From assembly GCA_003427395.1 (NCBI GenBank), contig BFEA01000786.1:95598-122825 (forward strand): a DNA stretch of 27,228 nt, in the 5' to 3' direction. The stretch is from Chara braunii (Eukaryota > Streptophyta > Charophyceae > Charales > Characeae). The stretch's first letter is position 1; every line of letters starts with the position of its first letter. The translations under genes were made by a program, and so were the position numbers. Below, piece by piece: positions 8,928 through 19,294 of this stretch. The notes under the pieces were generated by a model that had not been told where the DNA came from, searched no databases, and was given only the letters and a program-made list of their open reading frames with translations.

Positions 8928-10478
8928 CTAGGGGGAGGGTATTGACCAATGTTTATTGGTTAACCATCTAAAAGGATGCAAATGGTTGTCCGATGTTGAC
9001 TCTGGTGCTAAGGCGGTTATCTGCAAGCAAGCCAATTGGCTCCACGGGATGTCATTTCCTACCAACAGCCTCACCAGGACTTTAAAAATCAACGCATCGC
9101 TCTCCATTTCCGGATCCAATATCCCAAGCCCCCCTCTACTTCTTGGTTGCGTAAGGACATCCCAGCTCACTCTCTGCAAACATCTCTGTTCAACGACACT
9201 ATTCTTCCACAGGTATGTTGAGAGTGTTTTCCTCAGTCTTGCATACTGTTTAGGTTTCAAAGGCCAAACTGCCAATTTATACCATATGGCCGCTAAGATA
9301 GCATTATTAATAGCTAAGGCCCTTCCAACCAAGGAAGTTTGCAGTCCTGCCCACTTGGCCAGTCTGTCAATTGCCATATTAACCAGTATGTCCCCATGGT
9401 CAGGCGGGGGCCCAAGTGCTGTCAGTCTCACCCCGAGAATCCTGATAGCGTCTTCGTTGCGTGCCCAGGCAACTGGCGGCTGTTGCGGCGGGGGCTCGCC
9501 CAGGGGGTGAAGCCACCAACCCTCCGTTTTAGATCCCCAGTTGACCTTCATATCTGCCACCAGTGAGAAGAGGTGAATAACCTGAGAGAGGGCACTGACG
9601 CTCTCAGAGTCCGCTCGAATGAGAACCGTGAGATCGTCTGCAAATAGCGATGTGATCGGGATGAGGTGGTGAGGGATATCCGGAATGGGCACCTTTCTGA
9701 TGTCTGTGTGGGCTCTGATCATCGATGCCAGGGCCTCCATGACAGTAACAAAAATCAGGGGCACTATAGGGTCCCCTTGACGCACCGATCTCTGGAGACG
9801 AATCGGGGGCGAGAGGTGGTCGTTAAGCATAACATTGGTTGTGGCCGACCTATGCAAAAGGTCTACCCAGTGACGGAACACAGGGCCAAAATTCATCTTT
9901 TCCAGACACATACCCAGGAAGTCCCAGTCAACATGATCATATGATTTTTCAAAGTCAATGAACATGATGGCCGTCGGGATCTTACGTTGACGGGTGTACC
10001 TAATGGTTTCGTTGACCAATAATATGTTGTCTTGAATGTTGCGGTTAGGCATGAATCCTGTCTGGTCCGGATGGATGAGGACATTCATTTGTGGCAGCGG
10101 TCGTTTCGTTAGTGCTTTGGCCACCAGTTTGTAGGGCACAGGGAGAAGTGTGATGGGTCTGTAGTTCCTAATATCTTCCCTGTCGCCTTTCTTATAAAGA
10201 AGCGTGGTGACCCCTTGGCCAATCATACCCCCAAACGAGCCTTCGTTTTGAACTGCCAAGATGTATTCCATGAGATCATATTGGAGTAAGACCCAGAAAT
10301 ACTGCCAAAACTCCTTGGGGAATGAGTCAATCCCCGAGGTCTTCTCGTCTTCCATATCTTGTAACGCGTCCCAAATCTCACGATGAGTAAGAGGTTTGTC
10401 CAATTCCATCCTTTGAGTGGCGGTCAGACGTGAGTGCACTGTTTTCGATAGTCGGTTAACCGAGCCCTCATTTTTCAC
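8928..10478 (-). pseudogene. LINE C ORF2 reverse transcriptase domain
   Basis: An open stretch of 516 codons with the non-LTR RT motifs in order: NYRPITLL (about residue 105), TGFMPNRNIQDNILL (140-155), MFIDFEKSYDHVDW (172-185, normally KAYD), SVRQGDP (231-237), the catalytic FADD box (279-282) and GVRLTALGPPPDHG. It performs target-primed reverse transcription in active relatives. The catalytic Asp residues are present here, but the ORF is broken on both sides: a T-rich insert joins its 5' edge at 10480 and frameshifts lie 3' of 8928. Confidence 0.85.
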
Positions 10479-10479
10479 C

Positions 10480-10800
10480 TCAATTTATAAGAAAACCATA
10501 AGGCCATTTCAAGCAAACACCACACCAATGTATAGAGTGCACTTCATTCTAACATATTATGAAAAAAAAACAAAAAATAAAAAATAAAAAACAAATAAAA
10601 CAGCACCTCAAAAGTGCATTTTCAAGCAATTTTGCCAAAAAAAAATCATCGAAATTTCAGGATTTTCAGGATGATCAACAGCACAAATTCTACTAACCCT
10701 AATGACACCAAATTTGACACACAGCAAGCTTGTCCAAAAACAAAAACAGGCAAAAAAAAAATCCAAAAAAACATAAAATTTGACCTCGAAACCCTAATTT
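10480..10800. other. A/T-rich insert splitting LINE C ORF2
   Basis: About 320 bp separate the linker coding sequence (ending ...DEVRDARDPE on the minus strand) from the RT coding sequence (KNEGSVNRLSKTVHS). The plus strand is A-rich with runs such as ATGAAAAAAAAAC and AAAATAAAAAAC, so the LINE sense strand is T-rich. No terminal inverted repeats or convincing target duplication are seen. It could be a small non-autonomous insertion or an intron-like sequence. Confidence 0.55.
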
Positions 10801-11176
10801 CAGGATCTCTTGCGTCTCGCACTTCGTCAGGGTGTTTGCTGGGTGTTCGGGATGTGAACAAGTTATGATAGTACTGAAAGGCGTAATCTGCGATAGTACA
10901 GGCGTTGGTTGCTACTGGGGCTATGTCATCTAGAGGGTGTCTGAGTCTGGGGACAGTGTTGGCTCTTGCTCTCGCCCGCGCCTTGCTGAAAAAGGCTTTA
11001 GACATTGTCCCTTCGGTGTGAGCACGTTTGATTCTTGCCTGTATCCTCCATGCCTGTGACTGTTGTTCAATGTAAGCTTGGAGGTGATCACGGGCCTGTT
11101 GTAGCTCATCGAAGGTCGGGCGGTGCAGCGGATCTTCCATGAGTTGTTCATCCCATTCTTCGAGATCCCTCATCAA
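10801..11176 (-). pseudogene. LINE C ORF2 linker between endonuclease and RT
   Basis: About 125 codons of charged helical sequence (LEEWDEQLMEDPLHRPTFDE, QQARDHLQAYIEQQSQAW) followed by TMSKAFFSKARARARANTVPRL. That layout is typical of the segment between AP endonuclease and RT in plant LINEs. The frame stays open into the A/T-rich insert to 10646, but those residues are meaningless. A frameshift in a T run near 11217 separates it from the endonuclease part. Confidence 0.7.
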
Positions 11177-11300
11177 CTTGTCAGGAAAGGCTTTACGATC
11201 ACGCGTATTGGATGGAATTTTTTTTTATTCTCTCCCTCAGCTGCGCAATACCTTTATTAAACCAGTCCACCCTGTCTCCCGATTCCGGTTTTTGAGGTTG

Positions 11301-11639
11301 TCAATATGACCAGAAGGTATTTACCAGTTCCTTGAATCTTGTCAGGGGAAGCAGGGATGTGTTGAACTTGAAAAACCCAGGCCCCTTTTGGATATGGTTG
11401 TGGAAGGAGAGTCCGAGTGTGATCATTCTATGATCAAAGGACTTGCATGGGCTAATAGTTGTTATTTTTGTTGTTGTGACCAGGCCAATAAGATCCTTTG
11501 ATACGAGAGTAAGATCAATGTGTGAGCTGGCAAGACCCCTATCTCCTCTAGATGAGAGGCATGTGTATGCTTTTTGGGAGGGGTGTAGCAGTCTATATGC
11601 GTCCTCTAGTTCCCGGTCTGCCATCAACTGTTTTAGCAT
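11301..11639 (-). pseudogene. LINE C AP-endonuclease, C-terminal part
   Basis: 112 codons. ASSHIDLTLVS matches the conserved 'SRIDxxLvS' block of the EEP/APE endonuclease family, and SFDHRMITLGL holds the catalytic Asp-His pair of the last motif (normally SDH). It is in a different frame from the N-terminal part; the frameshift falls near 11660. The enzyme nicks target DNA to prime reverse transcription in active LINEs. Confidence 0.75.
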
Positions 11640-11646
11640 AAGGACG

Positions 11647-12238
11647 TCAGGTCCAAAATTCAGGCATCGAGGGGGTCTGGCTGTATAGACTCTGCGCTGC
11701 GGTTTTCCGGTCGACTGCGGGGTCGAGAGCGGTGTTGAAGTCCCCTGCCAGGATTACAGGGGCATCGTCGGGCAGGTGCTGGAGCAGGGTAAGCCACAAG
11801 TTCACTCTACCTGTGGGGTCGTTAGGCGCATAAACCGTGGCCAGGTAGAACAGTTCATCCTCAAATGCCAGTTTGAGGCACAACCACCTCCCTTGTTGTT
11901 TATCGTATTCCATGGTAAGCGGTTTGAGCTTTGAGGAAGGGGGAAGCCAAATAGTCACACCAGCCGACGCTCTATCTCGGGCTGGTGCTGTAAAAGACGC
12001 ATATGGCCAGACAAATCTCGCTTTGGTTGTGTGCGCGGGAGTGTTCTGCAGATGTGTCTCCTGTATGCACACTGCATCCGGCCACCCTCCCGTGATCGGG
12101 CACTTAATCATGTTCCACATTGCCTGTTTTTTGTCCGCTGAAGCCTGGATCAGCCCGTTAACGTTAAGGGAGCGGATATCAAAATCTGCCCTAACAAGTT
12201 TGGTTGCCCATTGGGGTGCCTTTTTGACCCGTGGTAAG
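11647..12238 (-). pseudogene. LINE C AP-endonuclease, N-terminal part
   Basis: Open from at least 12238 to 11647. Motifs of the exonuclease-endonuclease-phosphatase fold appear in order: DIRSLNVNGL (metal-site Asn), AVCIQETHL (catalytic Glu), YLATVYAPND, and VILAGDFNTALDPAVDR (Asp/Asn of the active site). This is the start of LINE ORF2. The ATG at 12120 lies inside the domain and is not the true start, since the SLNVNG motif precedes it in the same frame. Confidence 0.8.
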
Positions 12239-12512
12239 ATTGGGGGGGATGGGGGGCGCGGTTGGGGAGGCGGGGGTTGGCGGGGCCGGGCCGGTTAGGA
12301 CTGGTGTGCAGGGTGTGACATCGGGGGATCCGGGGAGCAAGGCGGGTCAGGGGGAAAACTTGCTTGTGCTCCCAAGGGCCGGCTTCCACCGACACTCATT
12401 TTATCGGAGGCTTGCACTTTCAACTCGCTCTGGTCGTATCACCACTCAGGTCCTAATTTTAAGTGGAAACAAGAACGGGGGATCATCCCATTGATTATGT
12501 TCCTCCAGCACA

Positions 12513-13510
12513 TTGTCTTCCAAGAAAATCTGCATGAAGATGAGGACCCTGGATAAAGTTCATGCACTGCTGGGCATAAATTTAGCAGTGGTTAGGTCCA
12601 TGAGCTGCTGGTGGGTGAACCATTTGAAACTCGAGGCATTTTTGCGGGGTCCGGTTTTCGGTTCGAGTAACAGTAGGACCGGCATGATGCCCTTGGGGAA
12701 CGAGAGTGTATCAGGCAGCACCACACCTAGGACATCAACCGTGTTGGTCTCCGTCACCGAGTATTTCATCCGCTTGAGTATGACAGCGTTGGAGGGGCTG
12801 CCCCTCCATCCTTCCACAGTGAGGCCCCTTTGGGCAGGATCAATCTAAGTATCCACCGGTGGTCTAAGTCCCATCAGCCATTTCCCCTCTGTTGTCTCTC
12901 GCGTAAGAGGCATAATTATTACACCCGGGGGCATGACTACCGGGCCGCTGTCATCCTGTTCTAATCTGACCAGCTCCCTAAACTTCCTAGGGCGCAGTTC
13001 CTCAATGGGCTCGACGTAGGAGTGACCCTGCGTGGTATCCTCCTCATCGTCCTAGATGATTTCGGTTATCCTAACCGCGCGTTGAGCAGGGTGCAGGGTG
13101 ATACTCGCTTGCTCCTGGTTGTTTTGTTTCGGGGGGACCTGCTGCAGTGCCAGCGGCGGTTGTGATTGTTTTTGTGAGTGTGGCAGGGCCAAGGTGGGAT
13201 GGGCGTGGGGGATGTCCTGAGGCTGCTGTTGATGATGCGCTATTTCCATCAGGCCCCCAACCCCGTCCCCCTGCCGGTTCATTCCCATGTCGCCCCCATA
13301 GTGCTTATTGATCTCCTGGTCCTGTGGCGTTGCTCCCGGTAAAGTGTGCAGTGTAGCGCACAGTTCCTGGACAAGGATTTTGGGCCAAGCTAGGCCCTCA
13401 TGGAGAAAGGCATCCTCCAGGCTCCCCGAGACGCAATGAGTGTTGTCATCAGTCAGCCCTCCAGCATGGGCCTCTGCGTACTTTCCCATTTTATCCAGAA
13501 AACCATTCAC
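12513..13510 (-). pseudogene. LINE C ORF1, C-terminal part
   Basis: One frame runs from 13510 to about 12513, broken by a TAG at 13052 and another stop near 12845. The residues stay coding-like across the stops (SYVEPIEELRPRKF, VVMPPGVIIMPLTRE, then NAVILKRMKYSVTETNTVD and SFKWFTHQQLMDLT). No named domain is recognised. It lies directly 5' of ORF2, so it is taken as ORF1. Function is unknown; an RNP/chaperone role is by analogy only. Confidence 0.5.
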
Positions 13511-13911
13511 ACTAGGACAATGGCTGCCCCCACATCCGTCCAGTCAATAGACAAGACCGTACTGTATTTTTCTACCGTGGCCAGGACCCTTGGGCTATAC
13601 ATGAGCACCCTTTTGGTTTCCCCCCAGTACCTGTTGTTCAGTTTCTCCCCAGGTCTGTCCTCTGTTAAGGAAAAGATTTTTGTGAGAGTCCATTCTATGA
13701 GGAACACCAGTTTTTGCAGGACTTCTTCATTAGCGGTGAGAGGAGGAGGATTGGCATTCTCTGGTGGTGGGCCCTGTGGCTGTATCACCTCCACATCCAT
13801 GTCCGTGGGCAGGTCGTGCTGCAATTGCAATGGCGGATGCTGGGGGGGGGGGGGCTGATGTATCCATATCTTGCAGCATCTGCCCTTCCTCGTACTAGCT
13901 CGGGAGAGCAA
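13507..13911 (-). pseudogene. LINE C ORF1, middle part
   Basis: 134 codons: a Pro/Gln-rich start (HQPPPPQHPP, QPQGPPPENANPPP), then a more ordered segment (EEVLQKLVFLIEWTLTKIF, LNNRYWGETKRVLMYSPRVL) ending in IDWTDVGAAIVL. The sense continues as NGFLDKMGKYAEAHA in the frame of the previous entry, so a frameshift sits near 13510. No named domain. Confidence 0.5.
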
Positions 13912-14776
13912 TTGAGGGGTGTTGAGGGTGAAACTGTGCCTGTTGTTGTAAGGCGGACTCTCTTTCCGCCTCTTGCTGCCAAAAGATCTGTAACTGGTGT
14001 TGTTGTTGCTGCAAGACCTGTTGTTGCTGACAACACAGCTGTTGCTGCCACTGCAAGTGCAGGTGTTGTTGCTGGATCTGTTGTTGCTGCACCATCCTGT
14101 CGTGGTATTGTTGGTGCTGGTATTGCACCAGCTGTGCTTTCAGCAACCGGTTGAGCTGGGTCTCGCACTCTGTTTGTTGCATGATGTGTTGTTGGTGCTG
14201 GTACTGGGCCTGCATTTGCGTATGTTGCAACAATTGTATATGAATCTGTTTGTTGTACCAGTAAGTCTCGTTGCTGGTCATGCGTATGTTCCTGCAGTTG
14301 GTGTTGCCGACTTAAGTTATCGTGTTGCTGCAGAATTTGTTGATGTGCGTGGGGTTGATGCCTCTGGCCATGGTCCGACTGCTGATGAGGGCATAGTTGT
14401 CGCCCCTCCTGGTTGAGGGAGGGCTGTTGCTGATGCAGTTGATGCTGGTCATGTAACAGGTCCTGGTCCATTTGTCGATCCTGCATCTGCAACGGAACCC
14501 TCTGCCCCTGGTGACTCCCCAGGCCTGGGTCCCACTGGTTAGTTTGAGCCCCATGCCGGAGGTGCGGGCGTTCGCACAACAACTGTTGTTGATGGTGGTC
14601 ATGTGACAGGTCTTGGTCCAGTGGTCGATCTTGTAGCTGTTGCAGGTGCTCGCACTGCATTTGTTGTTCGTCCATAGGAGGTTGGTGCAGGTCCCGATTT
14701 TGAGGTCCACTTTCTTGTTGTTGTCCCTGAGGGCGCATCATCTCGGGCCGTTGTACCAGGGAGGAAGTCAAATTGT
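13785..14776 (-). pseudogene. LINE C ORF1, Gln/His-rich N-terminal part
   Basis: A 328-codon frame very rich in Gln, His and Asp (HDHHQQQLL, QMQDRQMDQDLLHDQHQ). Over 13895-14281 a parallel frame is even more Gln-rich, suggesting a frameshift inside a CAA/CAG-rich tract. A duplication with period about 150 bp is visible (14441-14460 and 14591-14610 match). The frame is open right to 14776, where the PLE 3' end starts, so the true N-terminus is missing. Gln-rich regions of this size suggest disordered, aggregation-prone protein; that is inference. Confidence 0.5.
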
Positions 14777-15132
14777 CTACTCAGTTACCGATGTAGGAAA
14801 AAAATTCACAGACCGGACCCCGAAAAATGAACCAAGGCAGGCTATCGACAGCAGACGTCAAACCAAGCGTCGCAGACCCCCCTTTTTTTAGTCCCATACT
14901 GACCAGCCGTTACCTTCACAAGCTCATTACAACACGTAGTAGGACCCCAGTTACCAGATTCACACATTCTGACCCACTCATTCAAACCTTGTACACCCAA
15001 GTCGTGGGCCCCACATGGACCCCCGTTACCGGAATTACGCATCTTGACCCACTCTTTCAACCTTTATACACCCACGTCATGGGCCCCCCGAATATCAGAA
15101 GCGCGTAAATCACGTAATTTACCAAGTCATGG
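14777..15132 (-). repeat. PLE terminal repeat, downstream copy (3' end of unit)
   Basis: Matches 20314-20669 with no net indel over 356 bp; about seven differences counted by eye (near 98% identity). It starts at CTACTCAGTTACCG, directly against the LINE C ORF1 remnant. PLEs often carry such direct repeats (pseudo-LTRs) because insertions are partly tandem. Confidence 0.9.
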
Positions 15133-15215
15133 GCCCCGCATGGACCCAAGTTACCAGAATCACCCATCTTGACCCACTCGTTCAAACTTTAAAACCACGT
15201 AGGTCCCCATAGACC
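14950..15215. repeat. About 75-bp tandem subrepeats in PLE 3' region
   Basis: The block GTTACC(A/G)GA-TT/AT-CAC-CAT-CT-GACCCACTC starts at 14950, 15025 and 15150, with a shorter degenerate unit between the last two. Each carries a GTCATGGGCCCC-type segment. The same subrepeats occur in the upstream terminal repeat. Confidence 0.8.
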
Positions 15216-15227
15216 CAAATATCCGAT

Positions 15228-16004
15228 TCACGTAAATTTTGCCCTGTCGGAGAATACACGTGCCCAATGCAACCAACCAAACCTTACAGCAAAGTTCCTA
15301 ATCACCAAATCAAACATAAAATCAGGGTAATTCCTGCCCCACAACTCAACTTTCAATGCAAAGAGGAATGCAGATTCAGCACCATGCAAGTTAGTGAGAT
15401 TTCTGCAGCGATGTAGGAAGGAAGCAATCACGACCATCTTTTGTTGTCGTGACGAATAGGAGCAAAAATCCTGGATAACTTGGAATGTGACAGTTTGCTG
15501 AAAGATGGCTCGTAGATTCTTGTACAAGGCAACACAACGGACAGATCGATGCTGCAGAATAGTCACCGCACATCCGAGAAAATCCCATGAGTCTCCATCG
15601 CTAGTCCTCTCAAGCACCAACTTTGAATCATAGCACAGTTCAAATTTCCCCACCAACTCAAGTGCCTCCCTCCTAGACCCCTCATCACCATCTCTGAACC
15701 GTACAAGCACAGAAACATCATCCACTAGGCGTATACCAGTAAACAAGCGTCGATCAGACCCAATGGACAGAAGAAAATGAAATTCGTAAAACGCACACAG
15801 TAGGCATGCCAAAGCAGGGCTTGAGGACTTTCCCATGGGTATCCCCACCCCCTGTTTCAAGCATATACCAGCAACCTTAAAAAAAATATTACTCAAATCA
15901 AACTTGACGAACCTCGAACTTTCGTCAAAGTCCACCGACAAATAACCCTCCCTGACTTCCCCAAATCGCAATTTTGTGTCCTTCCCTCGTTTTTTGATCT
16001 GCAC
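15228..16004 (-). pseudogene. PLE reverse transcriptase, palm (motifs 4-7) and C-terminus
   Basis: 258 codons. QGVGIPMGKSSSPALA (residues 51-66) is the RT4 motif, GIRLVDDVSVLVRF holds the catalytic Asp pair at residues 95-96 (PLE form of YxDD), ELCYDSKLVLE is RT6 and WDFLGC (140-145) is RT7. It is in the same frame as the preceding segment, separated by a single TAG at 16026-16028 (EY-stop-EEKG). The active enzyme copies PLE RNA at a nicked target or chromosome end. The C-terminal part lacks a GIY-YIG domain, which supports the permuted layout. Confidence 0.88.
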
Positions 16005-16025
16005 CCCGTTGCAGCCTTTCTCCTC

Positions 16026-16540
16026 CTAGTACTCAATCACCCAACCAACTGCTCGCAGAATAGCATCATGCGGTAGGCTGCAGAACATCTCTTTAACGTC
16101 AAAAGACCCGCCAATCACACATTCTCCGCCCCCAACAGTTTCGTTGAACTTATTCACTCTTGGAATCAGATCCTCCGTGCTCCGGAGGTTGAAGTGGCAA
16201 TCTTCAGGTAGTCTCCACAGCATCTCACTAATGCAACTCGACATCTTCTTACAGACGGTATTCGCAAGTTCAGAGTAGGAGAGACAAATAGGACGCCACT
16301 TACTAATATCTTTGTGCTTAGGTATCCCGTATGCCTTGCCCAACGACCCTTGCGTTTTCCATTTGCCTAACCTGCCGAACCCTTCATCATCAAACCTCTT
16401 CTTACACTGCTTCAACACCTCAACCTTGGTGTTTTGAACATACTCAAACCCAAGATTGTCCAAAAAGAGCTTTCGTAGGCCTCTATGGTACACTACCGGA
16501 GAGCAAACCAAAGAATCCCCCGGGTTGTGGTCGAGACTCG
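16026..16540 (-). pseudogene. PLE reverse transcriptase, fingers and motifs 1-3
   Basis: The frame carries DHNPGDSLVCSP (position of the PLE 'DKN' motif RT1), KAYGIPKHKDISKWRPI (RT2, at about 16335-16285) and GSFDVKEMFCSLP, which contains the first catalytic Asp (near 16100). It starts in a different frame from the upstream linker; a frameshift lies between about 16510 and 16560, where the upstream frame (LVLSTIES) gives way to SLDHNPG. The ATG at 16511 is not a real start. A TAG at 16026 ends it. Confidence 0.85.
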
Positions 16541-17568
16541 ATAGTAGACAGTACTAACCCATCAAGACTCATTTTCACCAATCGAACAGACTCAGTAGTG
16601 CAAGGGAGCGACGGAAAGGCCGAGAAGGAGAATTTTGAGGGAAGCGCAGTAGAAGAAGAAGAAGAAGAAGAAGAAGAAGAAGAAGAAGAAGAAGGAGGAG
16701 AAGAAGAAGAAGAAGAAACGACCGAGGAAGCAACCGAAGGAGATCGGAGACATATGCTCAGTATAGAATCAGAGAATCTTGGTATCCCATCAGTAGCAAA
16801 TCTCCCCGAAGCAAAGCACAAAAAATTCCTCAACTGTCTAATGGAGTTAACCGTTGTAGGCCGCGGAATATTTCGAGCATTAGACATCCATTCCGGAAAG
16901 AAATTTACCTCACCCAATCTGAAACACACGTCCCCATCCACCCTAGGTAGTATGTCTGGGAACTTCGAACACGTACATGCAGGGTCACTTTCCCGGGCCG
17001 CCTGTCGGTAGTTATGAATAGTCTCTCCTATGCTCTTATTTTTGCTCCATACGACCCGCATCCTCCGGATAAGCAACTCCTTCCATGCACCTGAAATATC
17101 CAAGCCCCTAATCACTAAGTCTTCCACACACAGGGAGCGAACAGCCGCCTTGGAAATTCTATCATCATAAGTTACTCGTACCACCACCCTTTCCCTCACA
17201 GACACACCGAAACAGCGCTGAATAACGTTCGAAAGGACGAAACGGAGAGTGTAACGTGACCGCTTCTCAAAAAAACATCTCACTGCACTGAACCCATTCA
17301 CCAACTCATCAAACGACCATGTATACAAATCGCGCCGCCGTACGAGATTGGATAATAACAGAGACAGCGGTCCCTTCAAGTGTACCAGGGAGGAACAAAA
17401 ATAATTAATACTAACAAAACGTATCGTCGCACCATTCTGAAACCAACCTCTCGCATTTTTTAGTTGCAGCTGACCCAAATCAGAAGAGACAACAGACGTG
17501 CCAAAACACCTTTTCACAACTTTCCATCCATCACCAACCCATTCTCCCTTCTTGCACCTAATCACCAA
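16540..17568 (-). pseudogene. PLE linker region between GIY-YIG and RT
   Basis: About 340 codons, in frame with the GIY-YIG part upstream (stops at 17743 and 17722 intervene). Features are a basic segment (KRKRK, then GKRERRR, around 17735-17700) that could be a nuclear signal, a segment SIGETIHNYRQAA followed by a Cys pair in ACTCSKF and GDVCFRLGEV, and a polyserine run encoded by (TTC)n at 16650-16720. The Cys-containing block just before the RT is plausible as a structural N-terminal extension of the PLE RT. No separate enzyme is recognised. The last residues (VKMSLDGLVLSTI) lead into the RT after a frameshift. Confidence 0.7.
16648..16718. repeat. (GAA)n/(TTC)n microsatellite within PLE coding region
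   Basis: Around 20 GAA/GGA triplets. In the PLE frame they encode a run of Ser (TCT/TCC-type codons), so triplet expansion would not shift the frame. Confidence 0.85.
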
Positions 17569-17742
17569 ATCATGGACTCCTTTATCAAAGCAATTCTTGA
17601 GAATAGACAGGATACTCGCGGATCCTTGGCCATTGGAAGCAACAAAGAAAAAAGGTCGGCCTCTCCCTCCTCGATCATTAAGAGACTCACCTTTGACTAC
17701 CCTTCGTCGTTCTCGTTTGCCTTAAAGTTTACGTTTACGTTT

Positions 17743-18246
17743 TCACTTCAAGCGTTTATCCCTGGAATTCAAATGAGGCGAAAAATATTGAATAAGCGCC
17801 TTCTCTACCAACAGGACATCCTCATCACTACACACGCATAATGGGATAGCCACAAATTTGTCCACACCGAACCTCCGAATCCATCGATACAATCTGTGAT
17901 TCCTACCCGAATCCCTGTGTTCACCAGTCCTATACACATGTTCCGTTCACCGAGTCGGCAAATCCCTGGTTGTTGATCCCACATACACATGACGAGACCA
18001 AGGGGAGACGATCGCATACACCAACGGACCCGGACAGGACAGAAAGTCATACCCCTGCGTCAACAATTCTCCCACATAACTCTTAAACTTTCGTAGCCAA
18101 GGAATCTCATCATAGGCAATCAATGCAGTAGTCAACAACCTAAACAAACCGTTCGTTTCCTTATCCCGTATCTGTAAGGTACCGGTCCTAACACGACTAC
18201 AATTAGTTAAATAATGCCAGAGGAGGTTTATGCTCGGGAGACATCC
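17743..18246 (-). pseudogene. PLE GIY-YIG endonuclease domain (N-terminal to RT)
   Basis: One frame, broken by TGA at 17947-17949. GPLVYAIVSPWSRHVYVGST (18030-17971) matches the GIY and YIG strands of the fold. PTR-stop-TEHVYR follows, where the family has R-x-x-EH, so the Arg is in place and the stop replaces the next residue, probably Trp (TGG to TGA). Further on, the metal-binding Glu is in VEKALIQYFSP (Glu near 17805), ending in HLN. The nuclease nicks target DNA. It lies on the 5' side of the RT, the reverse of classical PLEs. Another TGA closes it at 17743. Confidence 0.85.
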
Positions 18247-18612
18247 CTAGGAATCGAAAATCTCCTGCAAATCAACACCTCCCGTCGTGGTCACTTCACG
18301 TTCCTTAACCTCTCGATCATCAGCTTCACTGGGTTTCTTATTGCACTCACCTTCGTCCGAGCCTCATGCTTTGTCAACCCTCTTTTTCACGGTCTCCTCC
18401 GTGGCCTGTTTCATCGTAACGAACTCGACACCTTCATTGTTACATACTGTCACCAGTTGTGCTTTCCTCAACCCCTTGAGGTCCTTCCTTGCTCCTTTCT
18501 CAACTCCCTCCCGTTGTTTGATGAGCCGTCGTCGCACCATACTCGTTCGGACCAGCGGTTCATACGTCTCATCCTCAGACGGAGTCAGACCCACTCTTCG
18601 CTGCTTCTTCAA
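18247..18612 (-). pseudogene. PLE segment between coiled coil and GIY-YIG
   Basis: Charged, Lys/Glu-rich sequence (KKQRRVGLTPSEDETYEPL, RRRLIKQREGVEKGARKDL, then NKKPSEADDREVKER) in the same frame as the GIY-YIG domain, with in-frame TGA at 18364-18366 and TAG at 18247-18249. It continues the coiled-coil protein after a frameshift near 18600, suggesting one original polyprotein. The basic runs may bind RNA or act as nuclear signals; this is inference. Confidence 0.6.
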
Positions 18613-19219
18613 AAGTTTTTCGAAGATCTGTATGAGGCGGACACGGTGTATTCACTTGCGCCAGTTTCTGCCGGAGCTCCACAATCTCAACCTGCACGCG
18701 GATTTTCAATTCCTTCAGAAGTTTGATATCTGCCTCCATGACCTCCTTGTCATTGACCATCTTCTGGTACGCAAGGCGCAAACGTTGAGTCTCACTCATC
18801 GGTTCCACCGCCGAATGTGTCCTAAGAGGGGTAGGCTGGCTAGCGCCCTCACCCATCGCCCCGGCCCTGCGCTTCACGCCAGATCTACCTCCTGATGTCA
18901 GCCACGTCTCCATACCTCCTTCTTTCGCTTTCCTTAACTGCTCGTTCTCAAGTGTCAGACGGGCCATCCTTTCCTCCATATTCTTCTTAAATTCCTCATT
19001 CTCCTTCTCGAGTTTGGTCACATCGTCCTCGATCACCGAACCTCCCTTGCCATATTTTCCCAGAATGGACTCACATACTGTTTTAAGTTGTTCTCCCAAC
19101 AACTGTCCCATCTCCTTGTGGAGTTCCTGTCTTTCCTTTCTTCTCTCCTCCTTCTCTTGTTCTTCTTTCGCTTTCTCCTCCTCTTCAATTCTCAAACGCT
19201 CCTTTTCTCGCTCATACAC
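18575..19219 (-). pseudogene. PLE coiled-coil region
   Basis: 214 codons dominated by Glu, Lys, Arg and Gln with heptad-like spacing (YEREKERLRIEEEEKAKEEQ, then ERMARLTLENEQLRKAKE, and DIKLLKELKIRVQVEIVELR). Two long coiled coils are separated by a Gly/Pro-rich linker (GGRSGVKRRAGAMGEGASQP). It shares its frame with the zinc knuckle upstream; two TAG codons (19295-19297 and 19220-19222) interrupt, both in contexts where CAG (Gln) would fit. A gag-like, multimerising role is inferred from zinc knuckle plus coiled coil. Confidence 0.7.
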
Positions 19220-19294
19220 CTACTTCAATTGTCTTTCAATGTTCCACCACTCGTACATCTCATTAAACTTGTCCTGATTAGACCTCCAGAAACC

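Larger units (their letters stand above)
7131..14776 (-). mobile_element. LINE C: nearly full-length L1-like retrotransposon, decayed
   Basis: Minus-strand order: Gln-rich ORF1 (14776-12513), ORF2 with AP endonuclease (about 12240-11300), linker (11180-10800), RT (10478-9440), post-RT domain and zinc cluster (to the stop at 7505), then a presumed 3' UTR to about 7130. It carries several frameshifts, in-frame stops and a T-rich insert at 10480-10800. Its 5' end is cut exactly where the PLE 3' end begins (14777). The 3' boundary is approximate because no poly(A) tail is visible. Confidence 0.8.

Noticed and set aside
14827-15108. Plus-strand frame repeated at 20364-20645 with nearly the same protein
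   Set aside because: The similarity is due to the PLE terminal repeat; the frame reads through non-coding subrepeats.
17947-17949. TGA in the GIY-YIG domain as selenocysteine (known in some Naiad elements)
   Set aside because: The site fits Trp, other TGA codons occur in non-domain regions, and no SECIS-like structure was identified.
18214-18895. Two overlapping plus-strand frames of 170-200 codons
   Set aside because: Both are antisense to the PLE coiled-coil and linker coding sequence; the Leu/Ser/Phe content is what antisense of Glu/Lys-rich coding gives.
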